From Neurospora crassa OR74A (Eukaryota > Ascomycota > Sordariomycetes > Sordariales > Sordariaceae): a DNA stretch of 64,000 bases. The notes under the pieces were generated by a model. The model saw only the letters and a program-made list of their open reading frames with translations, searched no databases and was not told the DNA's origin. The stretch is taken from contig NC_026504.1 of NCBI RefSeq assembly GCF_000182925.2, forward strand, positions 806,001-870,000, in the 5' to 3' direction. Numbering within the stretch: position 1 is the stretch's first letter; every line of letters begins with the position of its first letter. Both the position numbers and the translations under genes were made by a program. This document shows, piece by piece, positions 1-12,973 of the stretch.

Positions 1-931
1 TGGGATAAGATGGAAGGCTGAGAGCCCATGAAGCGTGGACTCTGTATCAGCAGCCGGGGGGTCTGCGCCAGCGGCTTGTGATGGCCGTACACATCCCACG
101 TTTTGGCATCTTTCCGACGGGTGACCATAATCTGATATTCCTATCGAAGGTCATTGGTTTCGGCGGTTGTGTCTTGAAAAACGGAACTGACTGTGGACGG
201 GGAGCGTTTGATGTTAGGTGCCTGGGAGGAGTTGCTGGCCGGCGAGTAAAACGAATCAGTTATACCGCTAACAGCTCGGGCGGCTGTCGCCCTGCAGCGC
301 AGTTAGCAGTCCATCAACCGTAAAGCCTATGGTTGGTGACTTTGTGTCTGCGAGTCACTCCCTATGATGTTTGGCATTGTGATAGAAGAACGATAAGGAG
401 TAGTTCATGAATATAGCTAGCAGTTAGAAGTGTCTCCAATTTCTCTTTACAAGACACTGGTAGAGCATCAACTGTTTGTATGTGATGATGATTAGAAACA
501 AAGAGGTACCTCTTGATAGGCTCTTTCTGCTAATGCTGTGTATATCCCCGCCCACGCATCAAGCCAGTGATGAGGTCATGATGGTCTGTGCATCCTACCG
601 CTTTTGGCATTCAGCTGTACATAGTAGTAGACTAACCAGGCAAGTATCGACGACAACTGAACCACGGGACGCGTTACGATAAATGATCCAGCTTGCCGTC
701 TTTTCCTTTTTTTTCATGTCCTTCCCAGGCTATGATAGCATTCAACTGCGACCGACAATCTTCCATTCCCAAACTCCAGATTTTGTTTCTCGATTGCGCG
801 CGCACATACAACCCACCAGAACTGCAGCATTCGCGTCAGCTTGACACTAACAATAAGTACCCCACTCAAAGTGACAGTCGATAAACACCAACATCATTCA
901 TCACCAGATTCGCGACCCATATCACTCAGCC

Positions 932-1975
932 ATGGCGTCCGAAATCCCCCCGACGATGCGCGCCTGGCAGTATTCACAGACCACGGGTGGCCTGGAACAA
1001 AACTTGGTGCTCAAGGACGATGTTCCCGTGCCCACCCTCTCGCCGCGTGTGGGAGACAAGGAGCTGCTCATTGAGGTTCTCAGCGCGAGCATCAACCCTT
1101 CGGACTACAAGATCGCCGAACTGCCCCTGAATCTGGGCCGTGCTGTCGTTCGCACGCCTGCCACTCCCGCCTGGGACTTTTGCGGCCGCGTCGTCAAGAC
1201 CACCAACATCGTCGACAACTTTCGTGTCGGCGAGATTGTCTTTGGCCGACAAGCCCCTACTCAGCACGGCGCTTGCGGCCAGTACATTGTGGCAAGCGCA
1301 AATGCTTGTGCCTCCCTGCCCTCGGGTGTTGATGTTGACGAGGCTGCCTCTCTGCCCTGTGCTGGATTGACCGCCTATCAGACCATTGCCCCCAACGTCA
1401 AGCCTGGCGACAAGGTCTTCCTCAATGGCGGTTCCGGTGGTGTCGGCTCCTTTGGCATCCAAATCGCAAAGGCCCTCGGCTGCCATGTCACCGTCTCGTG
1501 CTCTGCCGCCAAGGCCGAGCAATGCAAGGCTCTGGGTGCCGACGACATCATTGACTATACAGCTGTCGATGTCTGCCAGGCCTTAAAAGAGCGCGGTCAG
1601 GTCTTCAAGCTCTCTGTCGACAATGTCGGTCTTCCGGCGGAACTGTACAAGGCCGGCGATGACTATCTCCTGCCCGATGGAAAGTTCGTGCAGGTCGGTG
1701 GGCCTGTGTCCTTGGCTGCCCTATCTTCAACCATGTCCAGGCTATTAAGACCCTCGTTTCTCGGTGGCGGAAAACGCAAGTTTCAGTTGTACACTCTGAT
1801 GGGCGATCAACACCAAGACTTGGCTATACTCGGCCAGATGGTCGCAGAGGGCAAAATCAAGCCTGTAGTCGAGCATGCCTATGATTTTGAGGATGTCCCG
1901 ACAGCCTTCAGGGACCTCAGGAAGGGCAAGACTCATGGCAAGCTGGTCATTCACGTTTCGGAAAAGGGTGCATAA
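932..1975 (+). CDS. MDR-superfamily zinc-binding dehydrogenase / quinone reductase-like enzyme
   Basis: Single-exon gene of 347 residues. The N-terminal half is a GroES-like fold (ELLIEVLSASINPSDYK near residues 45-65). It is followed by a Rossmann fold with the NAD(P)-binding glycine motif NGGSGGVGSFGIQIAKALG around residues 164-183. The layout matches medium-chain reductases of the quinone oxidoreductase / trans-enoyl reductase type, which use NADPH to reduce an activated double bond or carbonyl. I see no cysteine-rich structural zinc loop, so the zinc-free branch is more likely than a classic alcohol dehydrogenase. The ATG at 932 is chosen because its frame opens there and it sits in a CAGCCATGG context. 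No biosynthetic partner lies next to it, so the substrate cannot be inferred. Family assignment is firm; the reaction is not. Confidence 0.9.
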   Translation: MASEIPPTMRAWQYSQTTGGLEQNLVLKDDVPVPTLSPRVGDKELLIEVLSASINPSDYKIAELPLNLGRAVVRTPATPAWDFCGRVVKTTNIVDNFRVGEIVFGRQAPTQHGACGQYIVASANACASLPSGVDVDEAASLPCAGLTAYQTIAPNVKPGDKVFLNGGSGGVGSFGIQIAKALGCHVTVSCSAAKAEQCKALGADDIIDYTAVDVCQALKERGQVFKLSVDNVGLPAELYKAGDDYLLPDGKFVQVGGPVSLAALSSTMSRLLRPSFLGGGKRKFQLYTLMGDQHQDLAILGQMVAEGKIKPVVEHAYDFEDVPTAFRDLRKGKTHGKLVIHVSEKGA

Positions 1976-2421
1976 GGAACAGGTGGTCCCTTTGCTGCCG
2001 GAATCGGTCTTTTCTGCAGCATCCCCGCTTTCTCTGCGGACAAGTTACTTGTGCAGGGCACAATGGTTCAGGCAGTAACCATAGCTGTCATATAAAGCTC
2101 CTTACTACTGTCATGTCATCAGACCCTTTTCCTTCTCGTCGCAACCTCCATCAAGTACGAAACTGGACAAGCCTACTGATACATACTCGCCATCTACTCT
2201 GCTCCAATAAGTAAAGGAGCCCCCAGACGGAATAGCACAGAAGAACAACGTCCGTGTAATTGTCAAAACCCACACAGGCGGACTATTTGGCATTGCCATT
2301 TTGTTTCTTTGGCAGCTGTTAATCATCAAGCCACATTTCCACATCGATTTCCGCGAATCAGATATTCCACAGCCCATTTCGTCCACATCGAGAGAAGGGA
2401 CAGAAACCCCCCTTCCCGGAG

Positions 2422-3812
2422 ATGGTGAGCTTCAGGCAACGCGTTTCCGCATCTTGGGCAATAATTCAAACAAAGATGCGGAGGAGCAGCAAAGGCGGAA
2501 TTAAGTCCACGACGCTGAAAGACCCAACGGACCAGCTGTCAACATCCTTTTACACGAAGAATAACATGGTTGTCACTTCCACGACCGTCGAGCCTCTCAA
2601 GAGTCACAGAAACTCCGAATGCGTCGTCTGCATGGACGAATTTCCTGCGGATCAGCTTATCTACTTTTGTCCTCCCTCTCCTTCCGACGACTCATCGAAC
2701 TCGAACCCCTCCAACCACGGTTATTGCGGCGGTTGCCTCGTCGAGGGTATCCGCAGTGCAATGAAAGGTCGTTATCCCTTCCGCTGCTGCGGCAAGATCT
2801 TCGACACAAAAGACTACCAAGGTGCCTCCTTGTCCGCAGACGAAAAGCAGGCGTACGAAGACATGGTTGAGGAGCTCACCACGTCCGACCCGCTATACTG
2901 CTCCAACCGTCAATGTGGTAGTTTCATCAAACCCGCCCTGATCAAGAGTGATCTCGGCCTTTGTCCCAAGTGCTTCGCCAGCACCTGCAAGCATTGCCGT
3001 CAGGCTTCCCACCCAAGATTGGTTTGTAAACAAGACCAAGATACGCTCAAGGTGCTCACTCTGGGCAAGAAGCGTGGCTGGAAACTCTGCCCGGTGTGTG
3101 GATACATGGTCGAGCTGGTCAAGGGTTGCCACATAATTAAGTGTAAATGTGACGCGTCATTTTGCTACAGGTGTGGCGCCTCCAACGTGTCAGAGTAGGT
3201 CAACCCATTCATCCCGTCACTCCCTTCCCACCCCTCGTCTCTGATGAGCCACGTCGCTGACCAAAGGATGGCAGTGTCGATGACCGGCGCCACATGTGGC
3301 ACCCAAGCTGTTGGAGGCCAGAAGATTACGCCATCCATGTCACACCCCCGAGACTGGAGCAGCCGCAGCGTCCTCGCCGTGGATTCATCGACATGTTGGG
3401 TAGACTTCACGTTCAGTGGCGGTCTCTGGACCGAGAGTGGAGGCTGGAGTTGGAGCGGGACAAGTTACGCCGGCGGGAGTGGCCAAGAGAGCTGGAGATG
3501 GAGGAGGAGCTGGAGACGCTCGAGAATACGGCTTTACGCGCTCCGAATCCCCTTCAGTTCGCGGCTAAAAACAACAGCAACAATATTAACCACTACCAAC
3601 AAGCTAGGGCTAGGCCTCAGCAAAACGCCCAGCCTCACCAGCAACCTCGCCAAGAGCATCACAATCCCCTCATCAATCGCGAGCATGAGCGTGGCCTTCC
3701 ATGGCAGCCTTTGATGGTTGCGCCCCACAGGCCGGTTTTCTATCAGCCCCAGGCGAATCCGTGGCCGAATCAGCTGCCCGAACCCCAAGGCCAAAGGCAG
3801 AGGCGGAGTTGA
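2422..3812 (+). CDS. RBR-type (RING-IBR-RING) E3 ubiquitin ligase
   Basis: Two exons, 2422-3194 and 3275-3812, joined across an 80-nt intron (GTAGGT donor, GCTGAC branch, GCAG acceptor); the join keeps frame and gives 436 residues. RING1 starts near residue 67 (ECVVCMDEF). It is followed by an IBR with CSNRQCG and CPKC/CKHC pairs, then RING2 near residue 224 (CPVC...KGCHIIKCKC...FCYRCG). In RBR ligases the Cys of the GC-x-x-x-x-C segment forms the ubiquitin thioester; the KGC here is its likely equivalent. The C-terminal 180 residues are an Arg/Glu-rich helical stretch and then a Gln/Asn/Pro-rich tail of low complexity. An in-frame ATG at 2566 (MVVTSTTVEP) is an equally possible start. Expected role: cytosolic ubiquitin transfer, substrate unknown. 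Confidence 0.87.
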
Positions 3813-6800
3813 GAGGACAGCATTTTACCCATCCTCCTCCGCGTGTTCATTCACGTGCCCAGTTAGTAGCATGCAGCACGCGAGTGTGGAAATATCAGTG
3901 CATCGAGACACTAGATACTACAGTATGCATGTCATTACACATGTACCAGCATCAGTCCCGGATTACCGGACTCCCGGTGGCGAGGGTGGTACGCAGCGTT
4001 GGGGTGTCAGTATTGGGGCTGCTTTGACGGAATGGAAACACAGAAAAAATTGGGATGACAGATTACTGCCGAGATCGGGCAAGGTATCTAGTTGAGTATT
4101 TGGTTTTCTTTCTTTTCTTTTTTTTTTTTTTTTTTTTTCTTTTTTTCCTATAAAAATGCTGCTTGGATGATTGAGCGGTAGTCTTGACAGGCTGCTGCCT
4201 CGTTTCCCTACAGGATCGAAAACATCATCAAGGTCGCCTGTAGTTATCTTTGCATCAAGGGACCGAACAGCGCGAATTTGGAGCTGCCTCGTTTCGGTAT
4301 TAAGCTGTTGCTTCAGATTCCATTGACGAATTTCCTTTCTCTGGGGGATCAACACGTTGTTGGATATTTTCCACGGTATGGTAGTATAGGGACCCAGATT
4401 GTCTGGAAAACTTGGTCTTGAAGGAAATTTCAGTTCATCATGTATCGGGTAGCCATGTTATTCTAACCTGGATACATTTTTCAATCCCTCTTCCGCAACC
4501 CGTGATGGTAATCATGAAGCAACACGGCACGGTCTTCTACATGTAGTCTATACATACTTATACTCCAGTCCAGTTAGGTATCCATCCAGCCGTATCAGGA
4601 AGTTTAATCAGCCTTGTTACTCCCTGCAAGGGCTAGAACCAAAGTCAACTCTGACTTACGAGGCTGGCACCCGCACACGCATCCATGGGGAAAGCAGATG
4701 TTTAGCTGCTCATGGATCAAGGCTGAACTTCCACTCCCGCCCCCTTTTCAGACTAAAACTCCATACAGAGGATATAGAATTCAGACATCATTCTACCGAC
4801 GAGCAAGTGCACGTAGCGAGGTGCGAGCTACTCACTACCTAGCTAGTGGAGATGCCGGGAATAACGGCTTGTAGCCATATACATGTTCTTGTAATCTGAA
4901 GATGGCTGGGAAGGGAGGAGTCTACCTCTATTGATGCTAAATGGCTTCAAGCTCGGGCAAGTCTCGGTCAAAGGCCAGGATACACACTCAGCGAGTGTTG
5001 CCCAGGGGCACTTATCGAACGATGGTGTGTGAATGTTTGTAGTGTACTGTGTACATGGTCCTCGAGCGGGCGGGTTGGGGAGCTGAAGAATGGATGCCGA
5101 CCGGAGGCTGGTCCGTCATGTTTCCTCCCGGTTTTGGTATGTACCGCGCTAGTCGTCCGGTTGCCGGATCGGCTATTTCGGCATGGGAAAACCTACCGTC
5201 GTTGAGTAATTAGCGTAGGTACGTACTAGGTGAAAAAGGAAGATCGGGTTTGACACTGGTTTCTTGCCAGGCTTAACCTCACAGAACTTTTTGCTGTCGA
5301 AGAGGAAGATTACCTACCTTACTATTTGAGAACGACGCCAACTGGAAGTTTTGTCACTTTCCGTTAGAACTCGCGAGACCAATGTTTACGATGTCTTCCT
5401 TCCCACGAGGTTTGGTGAGAGTTGCGAAAAGGCAAGAAGACATCTCACCGGCAGAGGTACCTTCTCTGCTTGCCCGACAGCCGGAAGTACTTTCCACTTT
5501 CCACCTCCCAGTCTCCATACCCTCGTTGAGGACATTGCCCTGATTGGTCCCGAATAGCCTCAACTTCTTAAAGCTACTGTCATGAAAATCCACTTCTGAC
5601 CTCTGAGTTTGCGTAAACCTTGACGACTAACTCGAGAAACTGCCCACAAATACCTTAGAGGTGAGTGCCAACCTATCAGAGTGTTTTTTTAGATCTTATC
5701 TTCCAATGTCACCGGCTGTCGGTGCGGGTTGTTATCGTGGTCGGGCATCTGTATTGGTTCTTGGGGTATATGGTATACTATTCTACAGACTTATCAAGCC
5801 ATTCTAGAGGTATCAACGGGACACTCGCCTTGTCTTTAACAGTCAATCATAAAATCAAGCGATGAAAATGTTAGTTCGAACGTTGGTGCCTGTCTTCCAG
5901 CTTGTAGCTTATTTGGATGATGCATCACCGGCTAATTCCCTGGCCTCGCCCATAACACACTCAAATAACGATCATGTCTCACAATATGACACCTAGGTAC
6001 TATTGGTGTACCTCCGATCCCGGCACATGTCGTCCGCTCACGCCATCTCTCCCCGAACGGGATATCCCCGTCACGACTCCTTAGAGTCATCCTGCGGCAC
6101 AAACTCCGCTCCGATCAAGTCACGAGTCAGAGCTAAAGCTCCCAGCAGCAAGTAACTCCCAAAGTTCGGACGACGACGACACTCCCAATCCTAAGAACTA
6201 CCGGTAACGGAACATTGCCATCAGCTAGGCATTTTCGCTTCCCCAGCTTTGTAGTGTATCTCGAGAGCCTCGACCAAGCAAGCACATGTGAGACAACCTT
6301 TTTAAGTCCTGGAATCTCCCATAGCAACGCACGCACTCGGTACACTAGATCTTCCCCCACAGAGTCACGGCTAGCTACTTAGCCATTCGACATGCGAACA
6401 CGTGAGCCGCAAGGAGCAACTCAAGAATGACGGATGTGCCTGCGAAAGAAAACTTTGTATGAACCTTGGATTAGAGTTTGCGAGCACTGCAATACGGGAA
6501 TGCTGCAGTTTGCTCATCGCTACCTTATTCCATAAGCTGCTGCTGCTCATCACTATCAATCCACTAAATCTGATCGTCCAAATTCTCCAGACCCAAACCT
6601 CCAGCGTGCTCGTGCACGTGCTAAACTAAAATAGGAACATTCTCTTGACCTTCGCATGTTCTAACCTCTTTCTAGCACCTTTCTACCGCCAAAACTACCG
6701 CAACTTTTTAGGTACCTACCCTACTCATGCCACAGCAACCTCAAAAAGTCCGCGCCTCTGCCTGCGCCCTGTACTGACTGACTGCCACGCACCGATTGAT

Positions 6801-7615
6801 CACCCACCCGAACGGACCGGTCCTGACCTTGACCCGATCAACAACAACATCAGATGAGATCAAGATCTCTTGGCATCCATCATCCATCTCATTCATCCCA
6901 TTCATCCCATTCCCAAACCACCAAGTAGGGTCAGTCCTTGCTCAGTCTGTCCGTCTGTTTACATTTCTCAGGGGTAAGCGTTGGACCCTGGCGCTAGACT
7001 GTGCCTGGAGACAAGGTGGACCCATGCTACATACTTTGGATACCCGTTCGCCGAGCAGTTAGTTCGTTTGCTAGTGTCGGGCAGTTTCCCGGGTCGATCA
7101 ACGTTCCAGGCGGTGAGGTGTAAGGGACAAGGTGCGCACTAAAGAAAAATTTGAGCGATTGCGTGCTTTTAGGGTTGGAAAACTGGAAGTAGCCGGGAGA
7201 TGATAATTCCCGGATCTTATGGCATGGATGTTGTTCAACATCGTGGAAAAGTTTAGGTAAATGTGAGCAAAAAAGAAAAAACCGTTGTTCAGCCTCAATG
7301 TCCCATGCGGACAGAGTGCGCCAAGAATATTCAGAAAAGCACTCAATATCATTGCATCTTTGTCATGTGCAATACGATCGAAAAGGAACAAAAAGTTATA
7401 ATGGCAAATAAATCGCCAGACCCTCTGTTGAATAGGGGTATTAGGTACTATAAAGATAGTCATGTGATAAACAAGGGTATCTTAAACAAAACTGCCCGCC
7501 CAAAATCAAGTGTATCTTCCAACCAGAAAGAAACCGTTAACTCCCAAAAAAAAAAAAAAAAGCGTCATTAGATCCGTAGTAGTGTGTGTAGTAGTGTGTC
7601 CCTGTAAGAAAGCAT
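3813..7615. other. Gene-poor interval of 3.8 kb
   Basis: No reading frame here looks coding. The longest are about 120-130 codons, overlap on both strands and lack recognisable motifs. It contains a T-rich run at about 4108-4147, short CATTCATCC-type repeats near 6885-6915 and an A-tract at 7545-7560. The right end is the 3' flank of the methionine permease gene. Confidence 0.6.
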
Positions 7616-9327
7616 TTATGCTTTCTTAACCTTCTTGTACCTGATGACCTCATTGCCATCCTCGTCGATGAATCTCTCCGCCACGATCTTGTGTCCGCGA
7701 ACCCAGGGCCAGAACTTGGTCCACATAAACCAGTAGGAGGCACCAAGGAGCAGAACAGCAACACCGACGATGGGGAAGACGTAGTAGGGGTAGCCCTCGG
7801 CGTTCCAGTCTCCAACAGGGGGGATGAAGGGGACGACAGCCAAGAAGACGTTGAGAAGGAAGAAGATAAAGAGGATAGGCTCCCAGCAGCGCCACGTGGG
7901 CTTCCAGGTATCTCTCCGGAAGAAGTGGAGGTAGATGAGACCGCCAGAAACGAAACCGTTGATCCAAACACCGGGGTACGTGTAGAGGTTGACCAGAAAG
8001 TTGTAGGCAGGTCCAGGAGGAGGAGCAAGCAAGATGATGATAGTGATCAGCCAGTGCAGGAAAAGCGAAGCTGCAGGGGCATTGCAAGGCTTGTTGGAGC
8101 CCCAGAATTTGCTAAGAGGAAGCAAGCCCTCCTTGCCCAACTCCTGGTTGAGACGAGCGTGGGCGAAAGAGACAGCCAAGACGTTGCCCAAGTTGCTGAG
8201 GGCGACGAAAACGGGAAGGGCCTTGACACCAGCGCTGTCACCGAAAACGTTTCTGAAGAAAATACCGGCGACAAGAACCTCAGAGGTAGCGATTTCGTAT
8301 TTGGAGACAGCAGCGAAGTAGGCAACGTTGGCCAAGACGTAGAGAACAGTGACACCGGCAACGGCGATGGGAGCGGCGACGGTCAAGGTACGGCGAGGAT
8401 CCTTGAGTTCGCTCATAAAATAGTTGGCGTTTTCCCAACCCTTGTAGCTGTAGACAATGTTGAGCAGGGCGTTGGAGTAAGCATAAGCACCGCCACCACC
8501 GTAGGACTCGGTCGTTTCAATGCGGAAGGCGTGCTTGAAGTTCTCGGGATCGGGGACGTGGCGATGGCCAGCTAGGGCGGCAAAACCAGCGAAGACAATG
8601 AAAAGTACGATGACAACCTTGAAGATGCCAAGGACATTGACCAAGCGGACACCCCACTTAGGAAGGAAGGCGTGCAGGGCGCAGGCAAAGGTAGCGCAGG
8701 CAACACCAATACCGCGAGCTGCGTAGCTGTCTTTTGAATCTCCGCTGTTGGCGTAAAGGATGTAGCGACCAAAGGCGAGCGAGTTTCCGGAGGAGAAACC
8801 GAGAAAAATCATCTGGGCGGCGAGAACACAGGAGGCGAGGTACTTGGGGTGCTTGTAGATGTACTCGAGGTAGTTCTTCTCACCACCGGAGCGAGGAATA
8901 GCAAGACCAAATTCGAGCCAGACGCTGAGACCGCAGCAGGTCAAGAAGCCACCTATGTAGGCATATGGTTAGAACGGAGTAACCCCCAAGGTGAGAAATG
9001 ATATGTCTCAGCAAGATGGGAATTTCCCAACTGTATGGCTGAAGCAAGACTGGTGAGAACTTTCAACTTACCAATAATCCAAAGGAACAGACTGACACCG
9101 ACGGAGCCCGTAGCGGCGAAAATGGCGGAAGGTGTCGAAAAGATACCGGTACCAATCATCTTGTTGAGAATCAAGAAGACGGCGCCGGTGATACCAATCT
9201 TTCGGTCTTCGCCAAAGGCGAACTTCTCAGCTGCTTGAACCTCACCGACGGAGTCATCATTGTCGCTAACCGCCACAGGGGCGGTCTTGACAGCCTCCGG
9301 GTCGGAGGATTTGTCAAAAGAACCCAT
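7616..9327 (-). CDS. High-affinity methionine permease, MUP1-like (LAT/APC amino acid transporter)
   Basis: Two exons, 9327-9072 and 8952-7616, split by a 119-nt intron (GTAAGT...CATAG); the join gives WIIGGGFLTCC and a 530-residue protein. A hydrophilic N-terminus of about 45 residues (MGSFDKSSDPEAV...) precedes the first membrane helix, IGITGAVFLILNKMIGTGIF. That is the characteristic TM1 of the MUP1/MUP3 methionine permease group within the APC superfamily. About twelve hydrophobic helices follow, and the tail is short and charged, ending in KKVKKA. Expected function: proton-coupled uptake of methionine (possibly cysteine) at the plasma membrane. Family length is usually about 530-580, so the gene looks complete. 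A long overlapping plus-strand frame at 7691-8575 is a codon-bias shadow. Confidence 0.9.
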
Positions 9328-12300
9328 AATGTGTATTGTTGCCCTTCGGCCCTGGTAGGGTTGTTGACGATTTGGTTGATGTAGATGACTATGAAGAGGA
9401 GAGGTTGATCAAAGGGCGAACGTTTGTTTATAAGTTGCGAGCTTTTGATATAAAGCTCTGGGTAGCGTTGTGGTATGCTAGGGGTGTGCGCGGCTCGCAG
9501 GGATCGGCCCTGGTGTCATCTTATGGGTACATTGTGGTAGAGAATCCCAAGGCACCCTGGACCTCCGAGAAGCTTTCGGAGGGAGGTGGACCCAAAACCG
9601 CTGTGGTTCTCGGTGTGGGCAACCTGCTAAAGTTGCCTTCGGTGGATGCAACATGCAACAACGAGCCGCACGCCATCGGACACCTTTCCAACCTCATCGG
9701 TCTAACCTGGCCCTAGTGCGTAGCGTGCAACAACCCCTATGCATTCGATGCCCAGAGAGACGCAAGGCTGACTGCTTTTACGCAATAAGAACCTCGATCA
9801 GGAAGGCAGGTTTCTCGAGATTCGTTGACTTGGGAGTCCTGTCTTGGTCCCGTATTCCGTACCGCATCCAAGAAGCTTCGCCGGCATCGCCAAGACGTTG
9901 TTGGCGTGGCTTTGGAAAGGGATCCTGATGAGTTGCGGGATGTGATGCAGTCGAAGGCAACAAAGGCCGAGACAAGGGTGGATTCTGGGTCCTGTGGGGC
10001 TTCCCACTCGCCGCATGCAACAGGCAATGGACGGACATGGCCCACAAAATGGAAAAATATGTCGATGTCGTGCTCGGAGCCAAGAATTGCGGCAACAGCC
10101 ATAGGAGCCAATGCAATGCAACCAGCTGGATCTTTTTCTGGAATCCCGGGGCTGGTACCTGATACTAGAATTCACGGCCATCGCCACACATCGGACATGC
10201 CACCCTCTTGTGAGTCGACGACAACGTGGCCGTGTTCTTTTTTCCTTGTATCAGGGTACTATCCCGATGTCCAGTCGACCCATCAGAAGACATGCGACAA
10301 TTGAGAAGAGCGAAAGGGGTGGTGCCTCCCCGTGTCCTTCCCCTGTCCATGGATCCCAATCTCATCCCCCAAGGCGTGGTCATTGACCCAGCAAAACATG
10401 GAGATGAGAGCCCCAAGGTTGAATTGAGAATCTGGGGGAGGTGACCTTATATGTGTCGTGAAAGCGTCATAAAGAAATCCCCATGATGTCGTCGCATCTG
10501 AAGTTCTCGACGACGAGGTCCACCATGGAGAAAAGCATGCCGCGTGGCCCGTGCGAGGCAGATACCCCAACCCACCTCCTAGTTCCTGAAAACAGCCTGA
10601 CGATATGGCCAAGATATCGCCATCACAATCTTTGATGAATTGTCGTCATGGACGAAGTCTTGGCTCTTCTGACGAATTTCTCTTGTTTGTGCCGCAGCCC
10701 CCTAGCTAGGAAGGAGGTTTGGGAACCTCCAAACTTGGCGATCACGATGACTGCCAGCAACCACAGCGCAGCAATTCGTCCGTTGGCAATGTCGGCTTGT
10801 CCATGTTTTCTGATTCATCACTCCCCGCTGGTTTCGTTGATGGTCGTCAATATTTTGGGGTAATGGCGTGACGGTTCGTATTGACATAGGGCTGAAGCTG
10901 AGATGTTCGATGTGCTGAGTGTCGTTTCAAAGCTTAGCTGAGCTAACCACGGATTGCTAAAGGGGATGGGTCAATCGACGCTAGCCGAGGCGGACTGTCG
11001 TAAACGAGCAATGTATTCGTCGAATTCCGATATTCCAACAGCAGAGACCATTCTTCATCCTAACCTTACGATCGACAATGCTCACGATCTGGGAAAGGGC
11101 TGAGTGAATTCGCAACATGTGTTGATGCAGTCATAGGCTGGCTTCGACGTCCAGCCATCCTGGTAGCTGCTAGTCACTGGACAAGCACTTCCTGACAATC
11201 ACACCTCAGTCATGCCCCCAAGGTACCTTGATACAAGAAGCAAACTTGATGAGTTATAGCTTCCTTGATCTTCGGGGAACTTGAAACGTTGACACAGATT
11301 GTGTGCGTCGCTTCAAAAGCTGCTGCGCCGCAATCTCGCAGCGATTGGCACTTGGAAATCGCATCTCTCGACGGCAGTTATGGCAGGAAGGAAGAAATGC
11401 TTTGAAGAGAGCCCAACTGTGAATCATTGTCAGCATCCGCTGAAAGGTTTGATGCACCGTTGACTGACCTGAACGGGAGTAACGGGATTCCCAGTATCCG
11501 GTCACTCGACCAAAGAACGCTGATAACCGAGGCTATAGGGACTCGAGAGCAATGATCGAGAGTCGTGATGCCCGGGGTGGGAAGCCATGGGAGGCAGTTG
11601 CCAACAACATATGGACATTGGTTATTCCCGATGCCTCTGGTACGAACTATCGGCAGAGACAAGCAACTTGATCGTGATGTTGAGCGAGGACGCTCACCAG
11701 GATAAAAGCAAAGCTGGCATGATGGATATTTCTTGCTGTCGGTGATGTGAGGAGGAGGGCGACTCTCTCACTGCAGTAGGTCTAGGAAATGCCGCATAAT
11801 GAGACAGTTGTTCGTGGACTGAAAGGGAAAGGGAATAGCTTCATCTGATGGGCTTTGGCTCGGATCGCTAATGGGCAGAAAGGCGCCCAAATGCGAGTGA
11901 AAGGGTGTAAAAGGAGGAAAAAGAAGTATGCGGCGAGAAATGGCCGAGGAAGGAGGATTATCGAACGCAGTTGCGGCTGGCTTTGCCAGAAATTGCGGTT
12001 CTTCTTCGAGATCTGGCCGTGCTTGCCGGAACAGAGATTATCTTCCTCGCGATTGATGAGTGACTGACTGTGTCAAGAACGTAATCGCGGAAGGAGCGTA
12101 TCTATCTATCAACTGCAACGGTTGCTGCTAGGGCCCGAAATCGGAGGCTAGTGGTTAAGTTGTGTTGTGACTGGTGGTTGTCGATCGACTCCTTCCGAAT
12201 TGGGCATGAGTCGTGATCGGAGTCTATCGGAGACTATCACGTGCTTATGCTAGTGAGTGGTCAGTGGTACGTCATCCTTCTTAAGAGTAGGTACAGCAAT

Positions 12301-12960
12301 GTACCACTCCTGCTTATCTCTTTAATGACTCTTTATGTCAAAGTACATGTGCCTTTTTGGGTCTGAAGATGCCCTGGTTCCTCTGTTGCAAAGATAGGTA
12401 CTTGAGCCATAGAAGAGTGGATGTGGATACAGTCGGGGTGACAACGCTCCCTCTTTTCTCTCATCCACAGCTTCCCGTTTGCCTTCAATGAGGAGACTGT
12501 CCGTGGGGCTTTGATCTGCTTTCGGTAGCATGCATGTGGTGACTGGGTATATATCAGAAGTTGTCATCGCTGGTCATTGTTTAGAGATGTCCCGTCTGTG
12601 AGATGGCACCGAGTGAAGCAGCCCAGCTCGTTCGACATAAGGCTCAATTGGCGCAGATAACGGCACGTTTCGCGAGGTCCAATATCGGCAATAGCCCCTT
12701 ATAAAAGCCAAAGTCCCCGGTATAGCTTGATGATACCTGCAGAGGGTTGTAGGATGGTGAGGGGAAGCGGCCTGGACAGAACACACGGCATGCATGTCTG
12801 GGAGAACATCGAGATGAAAAGCGGCATCTGGAAATATGAGACGACACGAGACGTGAAGCTTTGCTCTTCAGCGCCTGCTCACGTTGATTGCTTCGCCCAT
12901 CAAGCCACTGTCATCGCCAACCGCCTTGCCCAGTAAGCGCGGCTGATCAAGGTGTTTTGA
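9328..12960. other. Long non-coding interval upstream of the permease
   Basis: About 3.6 kb without a frame I can support. Several 80-130-codon frames overlap antisense to one another, have no motifs and no consistent splice structure. The right part, up to 9.5 kb, should hold the permease 5' leader and promoter. I see no transposon ends and no tRNA. Confidence 0.5.
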
Positions 12961-12973
12961 GACAAAGCTCATC

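Noticed and set aside
7691-8575. A 294-codon plus-strand frame opposite the methionine permease
   Set aside because: It is the antisense of a strongly codon-biased gene; the permease on the minus strand has clear family motifs and a proper intron.
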